From Pampus argenteus (taxonomy: Eukaryota > Chordata > Actinopteri > Scombriformes > Stromateidae), in contig CM072870.1 of the NCBI GenBank assembly GCA_036937835.1, forward strand, positions 15,843,501-15,907,500: a stretch of DNA of 64,000 bases, in the 5' to 3' direction. Under the pieces are notes generated by a model, which was not told where the DNA came from, ran no database searches, and was given only the letters and a program-made list of their open reading frames with translations. Below, in pieces: positions 29,301 through 43,943 of the stretch. Each line of letters starts with the position of its first letter. Position 1 is the stretch's first letter. The position numbers were made by a program, and so were the translations under genes.

Positions 29301-32300
29301 AAGGCTGGGTCTATACTTTTCCATTTTTATTGTTGCAGGTCTCAGTGTGGCTAATGAATATTTAATATAAGCCTTTAAATCTCTGCTGGTTAAATCTTCA
29401 ACATGGCAGTTTCGGCCCAACCATCACAGCTCACATGGTTTACATTTGAATGTTGACTGTGTATGAACACTCTGCTGTGGACCACAGTTGGGATGTGGAC
29501 TGTTGGGCAGTAACAGTTTTCTACACCAATCACAAGTTGGAGCTTAAAGCAGATGTTGATATAAAGCTAAATCTATAAGACACACAACATAAAACAGGAC
29601 ATGACTCAAAATGTTAACAAATTCAAAACATGTGCCATTCATTTAATTTCAGGGCAATAAAAAGACATTAATCTGATTTCGGGGCTATAATTGCGTTATT
29701 ACAATTAGGAGTGAATGTCTCGTGTCTACTAGTGAGTTTAGTTGATTTACTGAAATCTTGCTGCCTGAAGTCAGCAGCATAGAAAAATTACCCACATTTG
29801 CGTGTGTGGTTTTCGTTATATAACATTTTAGTCACTCAATTAGCTGCCAGCTTTATGAATGTACAGCATATCCAACCAAATTCTGATCTCTTAACATGAA
29901 CATGTATATGAATATTAATGGGAGGTCTTGAGAATAGCATATAAAAATCAAACAATAGAAAAACATTTCAGAAAGAATCAAGAAATACACTTCAGTAAAG
30001 CATGTTCATGTCCTTGGTGATTATAATCCTGCAGCGCAAATCAAAAATTGTGTTTAAGTCTGGCTTGCTTCCTTTGCTTTGTTTAAATGTCTCCCCGGCA
30101 TAATGGGATAAAACTCCATGAACCTTTTCAGTTCGTTTGATTCTCGCAGAATCAAAGGAGCCTAAACTGGATGATTTTCCCCGATGAAATTATAGCAAGG
30201 CTTGCTGCCATGTTCCATGCAGCATTCTGTGAATCAAAACTGCTGGCACAAAGTGGATATCAAACACTTATCTAAATCCACTCACACACACACACACACA
30301 CTAATACATGCACAGGCAAACACACATTTGTATGCATGCTCTTTTTCAAACATCTGTTTCCACCGTTCCTTCGTTTACATGTTTTTAATTTTTCATGCAC
30401 AACTAAATTACAGACAGTTGGCTCAAATGCAGTTTTTTTTCTGTTTGAGTTCTCGATGAAAATTGAAATCAAATGTGGTGTCAGAAGTAAAATATAAAAA
30501 TAAACTTTCTTTTGGAAATAAACTAAAATTAATTAAGATAAAAAAAATAGGAGGTTGTGATTTTGGCAAAGTTACTCAACATGTTGACATAAGAGATTAT
30601 TTATGTCATATGTCATTATGAGTCTGGCATGGTTTGTGATCTTTGTTTAATAATTTTGTAAATCAGTTTCTTATATCAGAGGGGAAATACTGAAGGAATC
30701 TCATAAATTAAAAATGTGATAATTTTTTATAATCTCATCTATAACTATTCTTTCGGGACATTTTGAAGTCTATATATGCTTCCATAACCTCCATGCACAC
30801 CTATAAGGTGGTATGTAAATTTGTTCCCTTTTTCAGGAATTATTAAAACCTTACATTTTTTGATGTTACATTTCAAAATCATGAAGGTTTATAAAAGGCT
30901 TCAAACGATCAACTTGTGATAAAGATTTCCATAAATTCATTGTTTTTAGAGCCCATCCAATAGATAAACATTATGTATCGTGTATATATTGATCAAACTA
31001 TTGCAGATATTAATAGTAATAGTGTGTATGTTGACCGATTAAGTGGAAAGAAATTGCAGTACATAAGGTAATACTACATTTAGGTAATGTAGAAAGTCTC
31101 ATCCATACCAGTCAGGCTGTGGTTTCTTTAGTGAGAGTTAGTACCATGAAAATCAACATGATGGGACTTTTTATACAGCAACAATTACACTTGTGGGTTT
31201 TTGTACAAGGCAAACACTTAACAGTGAAAGTTCCAGCTCAGTCCCACAGGAGCTTCTTGTCCGGTTGTCAGGACTGCTCCAAATGTATTAAAAAGATTCA
31301 GACTTGTTAAGGTACATTTGCTTTAACATGCCAGATGCTAAATTCTACTTGGCAAGTTCATATAAATTAAGTTCCCTTTATTTTTTTTCCAGCCAGTGTA
31401 AAGGAAAGTTAAGCGAAAATCGGTTCGAGATCTTGAGTCTCATTACAGTCATTACAGAATTCATTTAAACAGACAGGGGCCTCCTTTGACAGCAGCAGAG
31501 CTGCAGTGGTGGTGGGCTGATCATCACTGCTGCTCATCATTAGTGTCATGGGAAACTTATTAGCTGTAAAGTAGGGTGGCAGGCCTCAAGAAGACAAGGT
31601 CACCTAATGATGACACACGATGACCTGTGTCCGCTTACCTCATACTACAGCTGTTCGTTTGTCAAAACTTCTCCTCCTTGACTCAGTGTGTTTGGTAAGA
31701 CATCTGGTGCAGAAGCTTGTCAGTTTAAGTGAAATGTATTCATTTTCATTCCACTATTTTTTTTTTGTGTCTCCCTCCCTCTCTTCCAACCTCTACATAT
31801 GCAGTAGAGAGGGTTACAGAGAGCACAGTGGCTTCCGTTTTCTTGGGATAAATTACCCACAAATATTACTAACAAATTTGTTCTTGCCACCCACCTTGTT
31901 GAACCTGAACATAACATGAACTTCATTTCTTCCGTGTTGTCTGTGCTTCGCTCTGTGCTCTGATTTCCATTACCTCCATGTTGGCCTTAAGTATACAGTC
32001 TGCGGTGTGTGAGACATTACTGTCTGTGTGCGTGTGTGTGTGTCTGTGTGTGTGTGTTTTTATATATCCCAGGAGTTGAGTTTTTGAGAGTAACCACAGG
32101 CATACTCAAAGCTGACAGGCCAGAGGTCTGAACTACAATCCAGCCAGCTTGTGTCCAGCATTGCTAAGACCTTTGCATATAACTACAGCAGAGCAGATCA
32201 GAAATACAGGAAGGAGGTGACAGCAGGATGACTGAGATAGACGGAGAAAGAGAGAAGAGATGGTGGAAGGTTTGATGCAGGAACTATTACTTGCAGAACT

Positions 32301-35300
32301 GGCGTTTAAAGTTTTTTTTATGGCTCAACCAAGGAGAATCTTGGAGAAGACTTGATGTTCTGTCTGAAAAGGAATAGTTTAGGGCTACAACTAATGATTA
32401 TATTCATTACAGACAAGTCTACCAATTATTTTTTCAATCAATCATTTTGTCTATGAAATGATAGAAAATAGTGAGACAACAGTAATATCTAGGCCTTGCT
32501 TGTTTTGGCAGACCAGGAGCATAAAATGTTAAGATATTTGATGTATTGTCATATATGACAGCAAATCGCCTCATTTGAAGAGCTGGAACCGTTAAATGTT
32601 TAGCTTTTTCTGCTTGAAAAATGACTGAAATGAACTGAAATAGTTGCTGAGTAATTTTCTGTCAATTGTCGATAAATTGACTAATTGTTGCAGCTCTAGC
32701 ATTGTTTGACATTTTGGAAAGATAATCTTTTTGTGAAGAGTTGGATGAAACAATTGATATTTGTCTGTTAAATATGACACTGTAACCAGCAGGTGATTAG
32801 CTTATCTTGCATGTCCGCAAGCACTGCAAAAGCTCACCAATTAACATGTTATTTCTTACACAAAAACCCATTGTGGGTTTTTTTGGGGGGTTATGTAGTG
32901 TACTATTTCTTGGCTATGACAGTAACTACTTTAAGTCTCCACTAATTGCATGGCTGCATCACAGTGACCACAATACTTCAACAAGTTACTGCGCCTGGCC
33001 AAGAAATAGATATGAGAGTGGTAATGATCTTCTCTAACTCTCAGCAAAGCCAAAAGTCAATTCTCAAGTTTTTGTGACTCAAGTCTATTTCTCAGTTAAT
33101 GTCCAGTCCATAGTTCATTGATATGCCAGCAGTTATCATTAACTAAGAGACAGATGAGTATGTCTCCTCTTTACCCGCCCACGCTCTTTCTCTTTATTCT
33201 CCTTCCTCCATCTTCCCTCTTCTCTCCTCCTTGGAGATGTTTTCATAGAGCCAGAACAAACACAGGGTGAGGGGAAAAAGTCTCGCCTGCCAAAATTTAG
33301 ACCCCCTAACTTTCTCCCCCTCTCTTTCTCTCTGTGTAGCCTGCCACACTTCCTTCGTTTGTAGAAAAAAAAAAGAGCATGATGAAGACGACGGGAGGGT
33401 GAGGGGAGTGAAAGAAAAACAGTGTTAGTAGAGTAGGAGGAGGATGGTACCATTAACACTCGGGGTTGCATGTTGTTCTTTGATTCCTGGGTTGTGCAGG
33501 GATGGCGATGTTCAGGTGTGATTAGTTGTGTGAGCGACATGAGGTTTACTGTAGCTGTAAGCTCAGATCAGAAGCAGTTAATAACTCCTAACTGAGGCCT
33601 GCGTACTGACTGCCCACAGACTGACAGAGCATGTTCATGTCAGAAGCAATTATATGCTTTATATACTTTGCTCTTCTTTATCTCTCTTTTCCTTTTCGCG
33701 TGATAGTCATTTTTGCAAGTAAATGAATCAGTTAGATAAAATGCTGTTACATCACACACATAAGGCATGCAGGCAGGACTGAAGCTGAACAGTAAATTAC
33801 TTTTATAAGTTTTTTCACTCAGTTTTTTTTTCTTTCATTTTTGAGCCGATTTCCGAAAACGATCAGAATCTAATAACACATGTCCTACCGCTTGAAATTT
33901 TCCATCATGTGTATCTTACCATTATTTCTTGTGTGATTTCCAAAACTCTTGCTTTTTATATTCATAAAAAAAATTGACTTACTGGATATAGAAGTTGTGA
34001 ATCTGACAGCAGCAATAAACGGACCGATCCCAGAGTCTCTGTCTGTGTTTATAATAGAGGGGTTTTCTCCCTGTTTGAAAAGATTAATACCACTACACCC
34101 TGGCTGTCAAGGCTGTTTACATTTCTCAAAATGTTCCCCACCACTTTTCTCTCAGCACTGGCAAAAAAGAAATTACAAAAATAACTGCCCCCCCCTTTTT
34201 TTTTACCCTCCACTGCGCCTCTCTGCTCTCTCCTCTGTCCACTCTGCACTTGAGAATAAATGAGACAGTTTTAACAAAGAACAGATTCTCTCTGCCCTGT
34301 TTTTACTGGCTTCCTTTGCGTCTATGCTCTAACCTTTCTGCTCCTTGCTTATTTTCAATCTTCCTGTCATTTACTACAACTTATTTCCCTTTTAAAAGAA
34401 TCAGTGGTCGACAGTATTTGCCTTATCTTATTCAAATAGTATTTTACTCTCCAATTAAAGCCACCTTGTCGATAAATAGAATAATTGAAAAGTGCTGGTA
34501 TGTTAATGATTAGATTAATGTGTTTATATGTATGCCATCATAGACTTCAAACAACTGTGTAATACAGTAAGATCTTTATTTACTTTTGGGCACCTGTAAG
34601 ATTGTAATTAATTTGCCAGTTGAGATTTTGTTTGGGTGTAACTTGATGGCTTTAGTGTAATTACTTTAATCAGGTGTGTTTAACTGTTACCTTGTATGTG
34701 TGTTTATACTGCAAAACCTTGCCTGCAACTTGTATGTGTATGTGTGTCCTATATATCTAAGTGTGACTGTGAAGCACGAAATCAACCAGCACACAGCAAA
34801 TGACTCTGTACTTAGCCAGCCATCAAAACTGGATTAAATTGACCTTGGAGCTGACGTGACAAGGACGCCACTGCCATCGGCTCACTGGAAATCCAATTAT
34901 ACAGTTGAAGCATCAAAGAGGTAAAACTAAGGAGCAATTTGACTTTGTGTAGACAGAACTGTAGCGCGTGTGTGTGTGTGTGTGTCTAACCCATGGCAGT
35001 GCATGTGTTGATTGACAAATTAGTTTAAGGAAGTAGTTGCTAAAATGTGTAATGACTTGAAGAGTGTCAGTTGATCTAAGTTGATCTCGCCAAGTTGATC
35101 TTAAAGCTTGCTGAAGCTTGCTCACAGGAATTAGGTGCTAAAATATTTGTGTACTGTAATCATAATAAGTTGATTGTTACCTTGAAATCTTTTCTCTCCT
35201 AGACATCTACAGCTATTGTGAAATGTTTGTACTTACAATGTCTGTGTAATTAGCATCTGATTTATTAGGATGGCGGTGTGTGTGGTTCAGCCTGTGAGAT

Positions 35301-38300
35301 ATGCTCCACCGTTGTGGGAGGATGAAAAAGAGCAGTTTAGGGGTTTTTATCTGGCAAAGATCAGCAAAGCTTTCAAAAACCTTCATTAATGATTTAACAA
35401 CATGTCCAAACATTTACTAAAGCTGCAATTAAGAAAAGTATTTAGAGCATGTTTGGCATTGTCACTCTGAAATATAGATTAGACATAGGCCGATGGGCAA
35501 ACCGACTAACACTGGCGTCTACAATCCATGTCAAATGCAAGTCGCAACAATTAAATGTGTTGCCAATACAGTGTAATCACCACTATGCATTAGCTGCACA
35601 GTGAATGCGAATGTCATTAGACTGTATTTAAGTCTAATGAGCACACATGCACAACTTGTCTGCTCTTTAATGTTACATTCAGTGCAGCTTCTTTATTTTC
35701 TATAAACCTTCTTAATGCATCTGCACACATTTTTTTAGGGAATCAGAATTTTCCACACAGAACTGCAAGAGACGCTGTGTGTACTGACAACACCTTAGAT
35801 GTCTAAGATGTGGCTGTTTGATAAATAACACACCCCTCCCTATTGTAAGTGCATAATCGGAAATTAAGCACAAAACATGATGTGACCCTGAGTGCCCTGC
35901 TTAAGGACATTGAAGCCAGAGAAATATGCAGGTTTGAACTCTGGTCCACCAGTTATAACACTCTCCCATCTCACCCCATCTCAGCTGCCCTCAGGGTACA
36001 GCACATGCTGTGTTTGGTCACAATGAGCTTAAACCCAGACTGTGAACTAGCCTGTGTGCTATATTGAGAAACTCTGGATTATGGTTTCACTTCTCCTCAC
36101 CTTGGTGCCAGTGTCAACACTGCTGTGGTTCTCAGATACTGGCCAGGATTGATGATGATTTGCTCCACACCACAAGCATTGCACCTTTTCAGGCTTAGGG
36201 GATGACAGGCCCACTCAATTTTTGGATGCACTACTCCTCTGCCACATACTGATCCACTTCAGCACTCCACATCAGACTAAACGCAGGGGTTCTGCTAAAC
36301 TTATTTCAATTTGAGTTCCTGTTTAAAAAATACATGTCTCTTACTTTGGAACTCATTGAGATACTATCTGACCTGCCAATATCAGGCCCAGTACCAGAGT
36401 TTTTTCAGCATTGTTTAACCAATAGCGAGAGAAATAGCTACTGCATTATCCCGTTATAGCTTAGCTGTGCTGTTAACTGCCAAAAATGGAAAATCAAAAT
36501 CAAAAACTGTGTGGGGAAAGGCAAAAATCAGTAGGGGGCATTCTGTCTGTGTTTGCTTTTATTTTTGGAAAGGGTTTCAATGTATGTATACTACCTCTAA
36601 TTGTATATAGTTCCTGATGCATAAGAAAAAACAAAGACAGTCTACTGAGACTCACCTCTGTCCATTACTTTGCACGTCTGGACTGGGTCTTTTTTTTCTG
36701 TTGCACAAGACTTTTACCTACACACACACACACACACAGTCATACAAATACGCACACGTGTCGTCCTACATAAAACACAGAGTCAAAGAACTGCACACAC
36801 AGTTACTTTTACAAACCTATCTCTCACACATGTTTAGTTAAGCACTCGGCGGGATTTAATTGCCGTCTTGTTGTGGATTCTTTTTAGCACGGTGCTGATT
36901 GATTGGGGATCAGGGTCCTAATATGGCTCATCAGGGACAGGCCCTTTGACATGACCTGGTCCCTGGGCACCAGCACTATTTGAAACCAGAGATCCAACCA
37001 CAGCCCCCTCCCACAAGCCGGGATGCCTCTCTGCTAAATGTTGCTCAGGTCAGGGGGCTTCACACACGTATAGACAGGCACATGAGGACTGCCTGCTTGA
37101 ACCATAATCTGCCATTAAAATAATTATTACATTATCAGATGTTGGGTAAGGTAAAAGTCTCTCTTTACACACTTTACCACACACCAAGAGGTTCATACAC
37201 AACTCATTATGAACGAGGCTTTCACGCTCAGCTTGGACAGGGCCCACTTCCTGTTTCCTGTTTCCCAGAATCCCCTGTGTCTGTCTGTTGGTGATCCTGT
37301 TGGCAGGTCTGGTCAAGGTTAAGTCTGGTAAATGTGTGTGTGTGTGTGTGTGTGTGTGAGTGAGAGAATCATGGTTTCTCCCTAAGGGTTACAAGGCCTA
37401 GATGGTGTATGTGGGGTTTCCCTGAACTCTGCCCTAAACTTCCCCTGAACACACACACACACACACACATACGCCTGCACAGAACAAAAACACATACATG
37501 CAGACAAGTATGCACAGAGAGCGCTCTTTCTTTGCCCTTGGTGGTGGTGAAATGTATGAGAGAAACAGAGGGAGACACAGCCTACATTGAGTATTTCTAG
37601 GTATAAATAGCAGCTTTTGTTTGCAGTTTGGATGTGTATCCCATGAGCCTGAGCCAGAGGATGATTAGTAATTTGTACAGTTAAACTGCATCAATGTAGT
37701 TTGATGTAGAGCGTGTTGCCCTTTTACACTTTTTTTTTTTTTTTTTTTTGCTGAGCTTGTTTTATCAGTTAGTTTTATATTTAATATATTTATATTTCGC
37801 ACCTATTAAATTGCATCCATATTACTAGGGGACATTTTTAAATGTAGCTCCCACAATGTAGAAAGAGCAACCAAAAGTTAAACTTTGAGGTACATTTTCC
37901 ATCGATATATACCTGAAAACATAACTGAAAATGCTTAATTGGACAAAGATATAACAATGGATACTGTCAACTGCTGTTTAACAGCTTTGTAAAAGTGATC
38001 CTTTATTTACTCTTTTAACAAGTCTTTAAGCTCTTTTTATTTGTTTTCTGCATCCTACAGACACCTTTTACAGCAGTGTGTAAAGAGGGATTATTTATGG
38101 ACTCCCTGTTTTCATTCCCCACTATACATGCCTTAATCACTCTCATCAAGGATTATTCCACTTTCCCCAGGAAGCCATGTTTGCGTTCAAACATGTGTGT
38201 TCTTGTTCATTCAGCACTGTCAGTAGCCAAAACATGTGTCCTCCTGTCTTTTTTAAGTGTCTGTCTTTGTGTGTTCAGATTGGGATCTGTGATGTAGGCA

Positions 38301-41300
38301 ATAAACTGTCGTAAATCATACAGGAAAGTGTGTGTGCGTGCGTGTGTGTGTCTGTGTGTGTGTGTAAAAGCAGTAACATGCTGTCTAAATAAATCATCAT
38401 AGAAGTCTTGGCTATCTCTTTCCCCTGGTCTTTCTTTTTGTGCTCTTTGCTTTTCCTGTTATTATTATTTCCACACGGATGTTTGGAGTCAGTTCATGGA
38501 ACTGAAGAAAGGTATTTTTACAACAACAAAAAAATGGAAAACAAGAATGAAGTTTGTAAAACTGCTCCAGGGGGGAAAAATACCTCTTGTAACAATAGAC
38601 ACTCAACTACTATACCCTATGTGATTGATTGTCTATAAAACCATAGTAAAAAGAGGCATACTATTAGTTTCAGTCAGACTTTTGTGGCACCTTGTCATCT
38701 GTAAATTAAGATGAAAGCACACTACCGAAATAAAAAGATTTATTAGTTACTAACTGTTTTCAGTCCTCAGTCTCCCAACTTCTTTCTATTTTTCTGCCTG
38801 ACTTTCTGCTTTTTTCTGCATCTTTCTCTCACTCCTCTTTCACTGTCCTTTTTCTAGTTTCTTTCACTTTTCTAGACTTTTTGTGCTCTATCTATCTGTC
38901 ATTTGTTTTCAGAGAGCTCTGTCTCCAATGGGTCAGTCATTAGTCAAACAAAAACATCTCCTCTAATTCACCTCTCTAGTAATGGATTTTACTGTGTAAC
39001 GCTTGTGCTCCATTTGTTTGTGTGTGTATGTGTCTGTCTAAACACCACTGGGTTTATGTTAGGTTTTAGGAGACATTGCCCTCCTATCCTGCTAATTGAC
39101 AAGCTGATTGACACCTCCTCTGCCCCTATCTGGACCTCCTGATACTATACATTCCTCAGGGGAAGTGATGTCACCAGGTCAGGAGCGTTGTGAGGAGTGA
39201 CAGGATTGATGTAGGTTCCTTCCCTGTATGTAAAATCACCATGTATGTGTTAACCCTATTATTAAAACAGTTTAGCTTCATCCACAGCCCTGACTTCTAG
39301 CCTGTGTGGGCAAAGTCTAGGCCCTACATCAAATTCTTCAGCAGAGTGCAGTCCAAAACATCAAGCACCAGCATCTATATTTGGGAGCCATTCTAAACCC
39401 TATTTTAGATAAGACTGGTATCCAAGTTGCATTCAATGAAATGTTAACACAAATAAACGTTAACTGTCTATCTCACATCAAAAATAATTCAACCATTGGC
39501 AATTTCAGAACGCTTTACTGTTCTAACAAACTACTGCTTGTTATGTCCTTTGTGGGGAAATTCCTCAGACTCATTGGACGTGATGCATTTTTTGTTTCTG
39601 GCAGCAGAAACAGTTGCTTGCTTGAAATATGAACAAGAACTGTATATTTAGCATGAGAAGAGATGGTCTTGATATTAGTGTTGCATGAAAAAACACATCG
39701 TTGTTATTCATTTTTAAATGACACCACTCCATTGACACAATGATTTTGATGCAGAGCTTCTGCAAAAAAGTTAAACCTGGCTTAAATGTCGCCACAGTGC
39801 AATGCATTACTATACATTATTCGACTATCCTACCTCGTGATCATCTCAGCAATGGATAAAATTTGTTTTAAAGTCCTATCTGATCATATTATAAGCTGTC
39901 TAAAAAGCCTTCAAAGTAATACCTATTAGTTAAATGAGACTGTTGATCGTATTTAACTCCTCACTACTGATTGTAGCAGCTGATGTTTAGCTTAAAGCAC
40001 TACTGCACAAATATCCACTAATCATCAAAGACATTTCCCTACTGAAAAAAAATCTTATGATTCATTTGATCTTTACTTAAGTGCTGTTGATCAGATGTGA
40101 CCGTTTTTTAACATTTTTTAATTAGAAGAAAATACACCAACTAAAATCTGTCCTTGCTTCCCAATCTCTTAACATTTCTTCTTGCTTCCTTCCTCTGCCA
40201 ATACACACTGAATCTCCCCGTCCTTCCCTCTGACAGAAGCCTCTATTGTTGCAGTCTGTATAGAAGTAGTAACACGAGGACCCAGTAGGACCTTTTCATT
40301 CTCCATTGTATCCTAATACAGCGACTCAGTTGCCTTCGTTCGCTCTTCATTCCCAGTGCGGTCACGGGCCACTGATAGCCACAGACCCCAGTCAACCTCA
40401 GCCTCTGGTGGCCGTTTTGGCTCTCTGTCAGTGAGAGATCATTACACACTGCAACCACATATACATTATACAATTCTTTTATTATAATGAACACTGTGTG
40501 AGTATGCTGAGGACGCTAGTATAGAGGGCCCAGCACATGAACCACTGCCCAGTCATTGTTGAGCATTGCAAAATATCAGTACATATTTTACAGAAAGGTT
40601 TTAAAGTGTATGGAAATCAGTGGAACAGTAGGAACAACTGTGAGGAAAAAATAAAAGCATACATGATTTGGTTTTTTATCTTAATATATTATATTATATT
40701 TATTCATTTTAGTAGTTAATTTGTTAGAGCCAAAGCCCAAAAACAAAAAATGAGCTGTAAACGAGCCAGAGTTATCCTACAAAGCAAAATGTACAGATTT
40801 GAAAAGAGAACAAAATAACAAGATAGTACATTTGACATTTGTGTTTTATAATCTAAAACATTGGTTTGGACCTTTAAAAACACACTTCATGCTGTTGAAT
40901 AGCACCCCCAGATCCCACAAATCTCTCCAAAGTCATTGTTGTGTCAAAAGTCACCACAGTTCATAGATGTTCTTCAAAACATCTGAGAGCTGTGAGGAAA
41001 TCTGGAGATTTGGGGTTGCTGTCTGGCACTGAAACAAAACCAGGGAGTGTGTATTACAAAACACATACAGTACAAGCTGAGGGGCGTCCCCAATCAGGAT
41101 ACAACAGCTGTGACCTCATGCTGCTGGCAGCTCATCTCCTCTTCACTCAGCACTTGCAGCAGCTCCTGGAAATGAAACCCTGAAATCTAAAATGTCATCG
41201 GGATCCGCCCCTCGTCTCCTTTCCCTTAAATCCCATCTTTCCTATATCCCCTCCAACAAAGAGTGTTGAGTTTCACATCCTTTTAACCCCAAAACTCGAC

Positions 41301-43899
41301 ACAAACTCGTCACCCCAAGCTACAGCTCCTTGATGAGCAAACCCCAAGTTTACATGCTCAAGAATTAAAGATTTCTTCCATAATCGAAACCTCAAGCAAA
41401 ATGTAGGCCCAACAAGTTTGTTTATTCTGGAACAAGCAAAGCATGTGGTACAGAAGATCTGTCACACAAGTGTTTTTCAAATGGTTAAAAACGCTGTTTT
41501 GTTGAATTAAGAAAGTAATGCATTCAAAATACTAACAGGGGTTCAAAAATATAGATTTATCAAGTCTAGCACTGGGGTTTGGACACTGTTGTTTCATTAA
41601 TATTTGATCCTCTGACTGACTGTCTTGGTGGAAGGATTGAAACAGTTGAAACTGAAGAAGAGTCATCTTTGCAGAGAGAGCCTCATGTTGAGAGACAGGT
41701 GGAGGGAAAGTTAGAGGTGAAGCGGGGGGGTGTTGGCAGATCCTGTGGAGGTAGTGAGAGACTTGACATTTTGATCGATTATATTTATAAGAATTCAGTC
41801 TTTTTTGTCTTTGGTGCCAAATCGCGCATCTTTTTGTTGAAGATGATTAAGTGCCGACTCTCTCAGCTCTGAATGAATCATCCATTTTTGTGGACTGAAC
41901 ATTCAAACCACAACTTTAAAAACTCTCCCTTTCCTGTTAGTGTTGCATTTGTCATCAGTCATAAACCTTAAACGTTCGACTCTGAGGTCAGGGTAGTGTA
42001 TGCGAGTGTTAAAATGGCAATTTTATTCAAGTGAAGTCTACCTTCAAATTCTCTGTTTTTGTTAACACTGCAGCCCAAACACACACAAAATTAACGTGAT
42101 TCATTCTGTCAGCGGTTTCTAGTTTATCAGTTTATGATCTGAGCCTCCTCTGTGCACCAATGCATTTGTGTATATGAGAAAGAGAACAGGACAATATGCA
42201 AACTATTGTTTATACGTGTGTGTGTGTGTGTCTAGGCCTATAGTTAAATAAATACTTACTAATGTTTGTAAATATATTATATACGGTTGATGCTTTGCAG
42301 ATATGTTGCCAGTTTTTATATTTATCTAATTTAATTATCCTTGACCTAACTCAGACCTTTCATGATGCTCTGTCACCACTGCATGAGAGTCAAAGAAAAC
42401 TGCTCTATTTTTTTTATGTTTATGTGCATCTTTCATAGATTCAGGGTGTTGCCAGTTTATAAATGTTGCCTAACTTGTCTTTTTTTTACTTTCTGTAAAA
42501 TAATCAAACCAAGAAGACCTCAGTTACACTTTAACCCTATATTTTTACTTTCTCTATACTTCACTGGCTTGCTTTGCTCACACCTCTTTCTTTAATTGTA
42601 TTAGCTCTGTCCACCTTCTCTGAACAGCTGCAGTCTGGCACCACCCAGGTGTGAATGTATGTAACCGTATGGATATCAATCAGGGTGATGCTAGAAAAAT
42701 AGCATGGCTGCTAAGCAAGCGCTTCCCTGAATCAATAATGAGATTGAAAACAAATATAATTGGACAATGAATCAATGTCCTCATTACCTTGTTTAGGTTC
42801 TGTGGTGAGGATTGCTTTTCTGTTTAGGTCTAGATTATAGATTGGGTCTTGGAGGGAAAAAGTCTCTCCTTGTAATTAACTATTATAAAACATTACACAG
42901 AGAGCCCGTGGCGTTGGTGTGTTAAATAAAAGTCTTGAACAGCCATCCACTGTTTACACAAATAGCAACCACACTTGGCTTTCCCTTCTGGGATAGCTGA
43001 CATGCACAAAAACACAGATGAACACACAGAAATAAATGGAAACACAAAGACAAAACTAGAAACCCTCAGATGTCTCACAGCAATTGGGTTTTTGTAAATA
43101 TGTCTTTTCTTTCCATTCATCTCCAGCCATGTTTTTAAGTTTTTAAGTTTAATTGCTACTTCACACTATCCAACTGTTGCATGGATTCCTCTCAGACATG
43201 ATTTTCAATTTAATTTGAGTTGGAAAAGGGTGAAATAAATGAAAATATAGAAAGCATTGAGGGGCGATTTGTGATTTGGGCTGAGCTGGTTTGGTCCAGA
43301 GTTGTAATTTGCCTAGCGGGGATCTGGCTGCATTGTGGTGGATCGTCTGCTCTCCCTTGTCATTTACTTGTCTGTGTGTGGCTTGATGTTTGTGTGGATG
43401 TGTGTGTCCACCATCGTCTGTGACGCACAACCAAACTGCCTGGACACACTCCAGCCCTCTGGACACTCTGTATCCTGTGTGTGTGTTTGCCTTTTAGCTC
43501 TAGCTGCCTTTTTGTATTTTGGCTCATTACATCCAGAATGGTAACGGCCCAATCAATCAACCATCACTGAAATCATTCATGTACTTATGAGTGTGGCAGC
43601 TTTTTTATTGCAAGACTTCCCCTTATAGCTGCACTGCCAAATATGATTTTTACCTAAAGAGATGAAGCTCTTTGCCAATGGAAAAATGCTGGAGATGTGG
43701 CAGTTTGTGAGTTTGTGGTTCGATGAAGGGGTGTTAAGCCGTCTGCAAGCACACCACAACATGAACTCATTATTACTGATTTCCACATTTTAGTAGGAAA
43801 TTATATATATAAAGGATAAAATCTGCTTAAACCTGTATTAAGCTATAAATGTAATGTTGCCATATCTGTGGTATCAGCAGTATGTAGGCCATTGCTCTG

Positions 43900-43943
<44 letters not shown>

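Noticed and set aside
35880..35970. tRNA-like B-box (ggtttgaact) suggesting a SINE
   Set aside because: No matching A-box at the right distance, no cloverleaf and no recognisable SINE tail; too weak to report.
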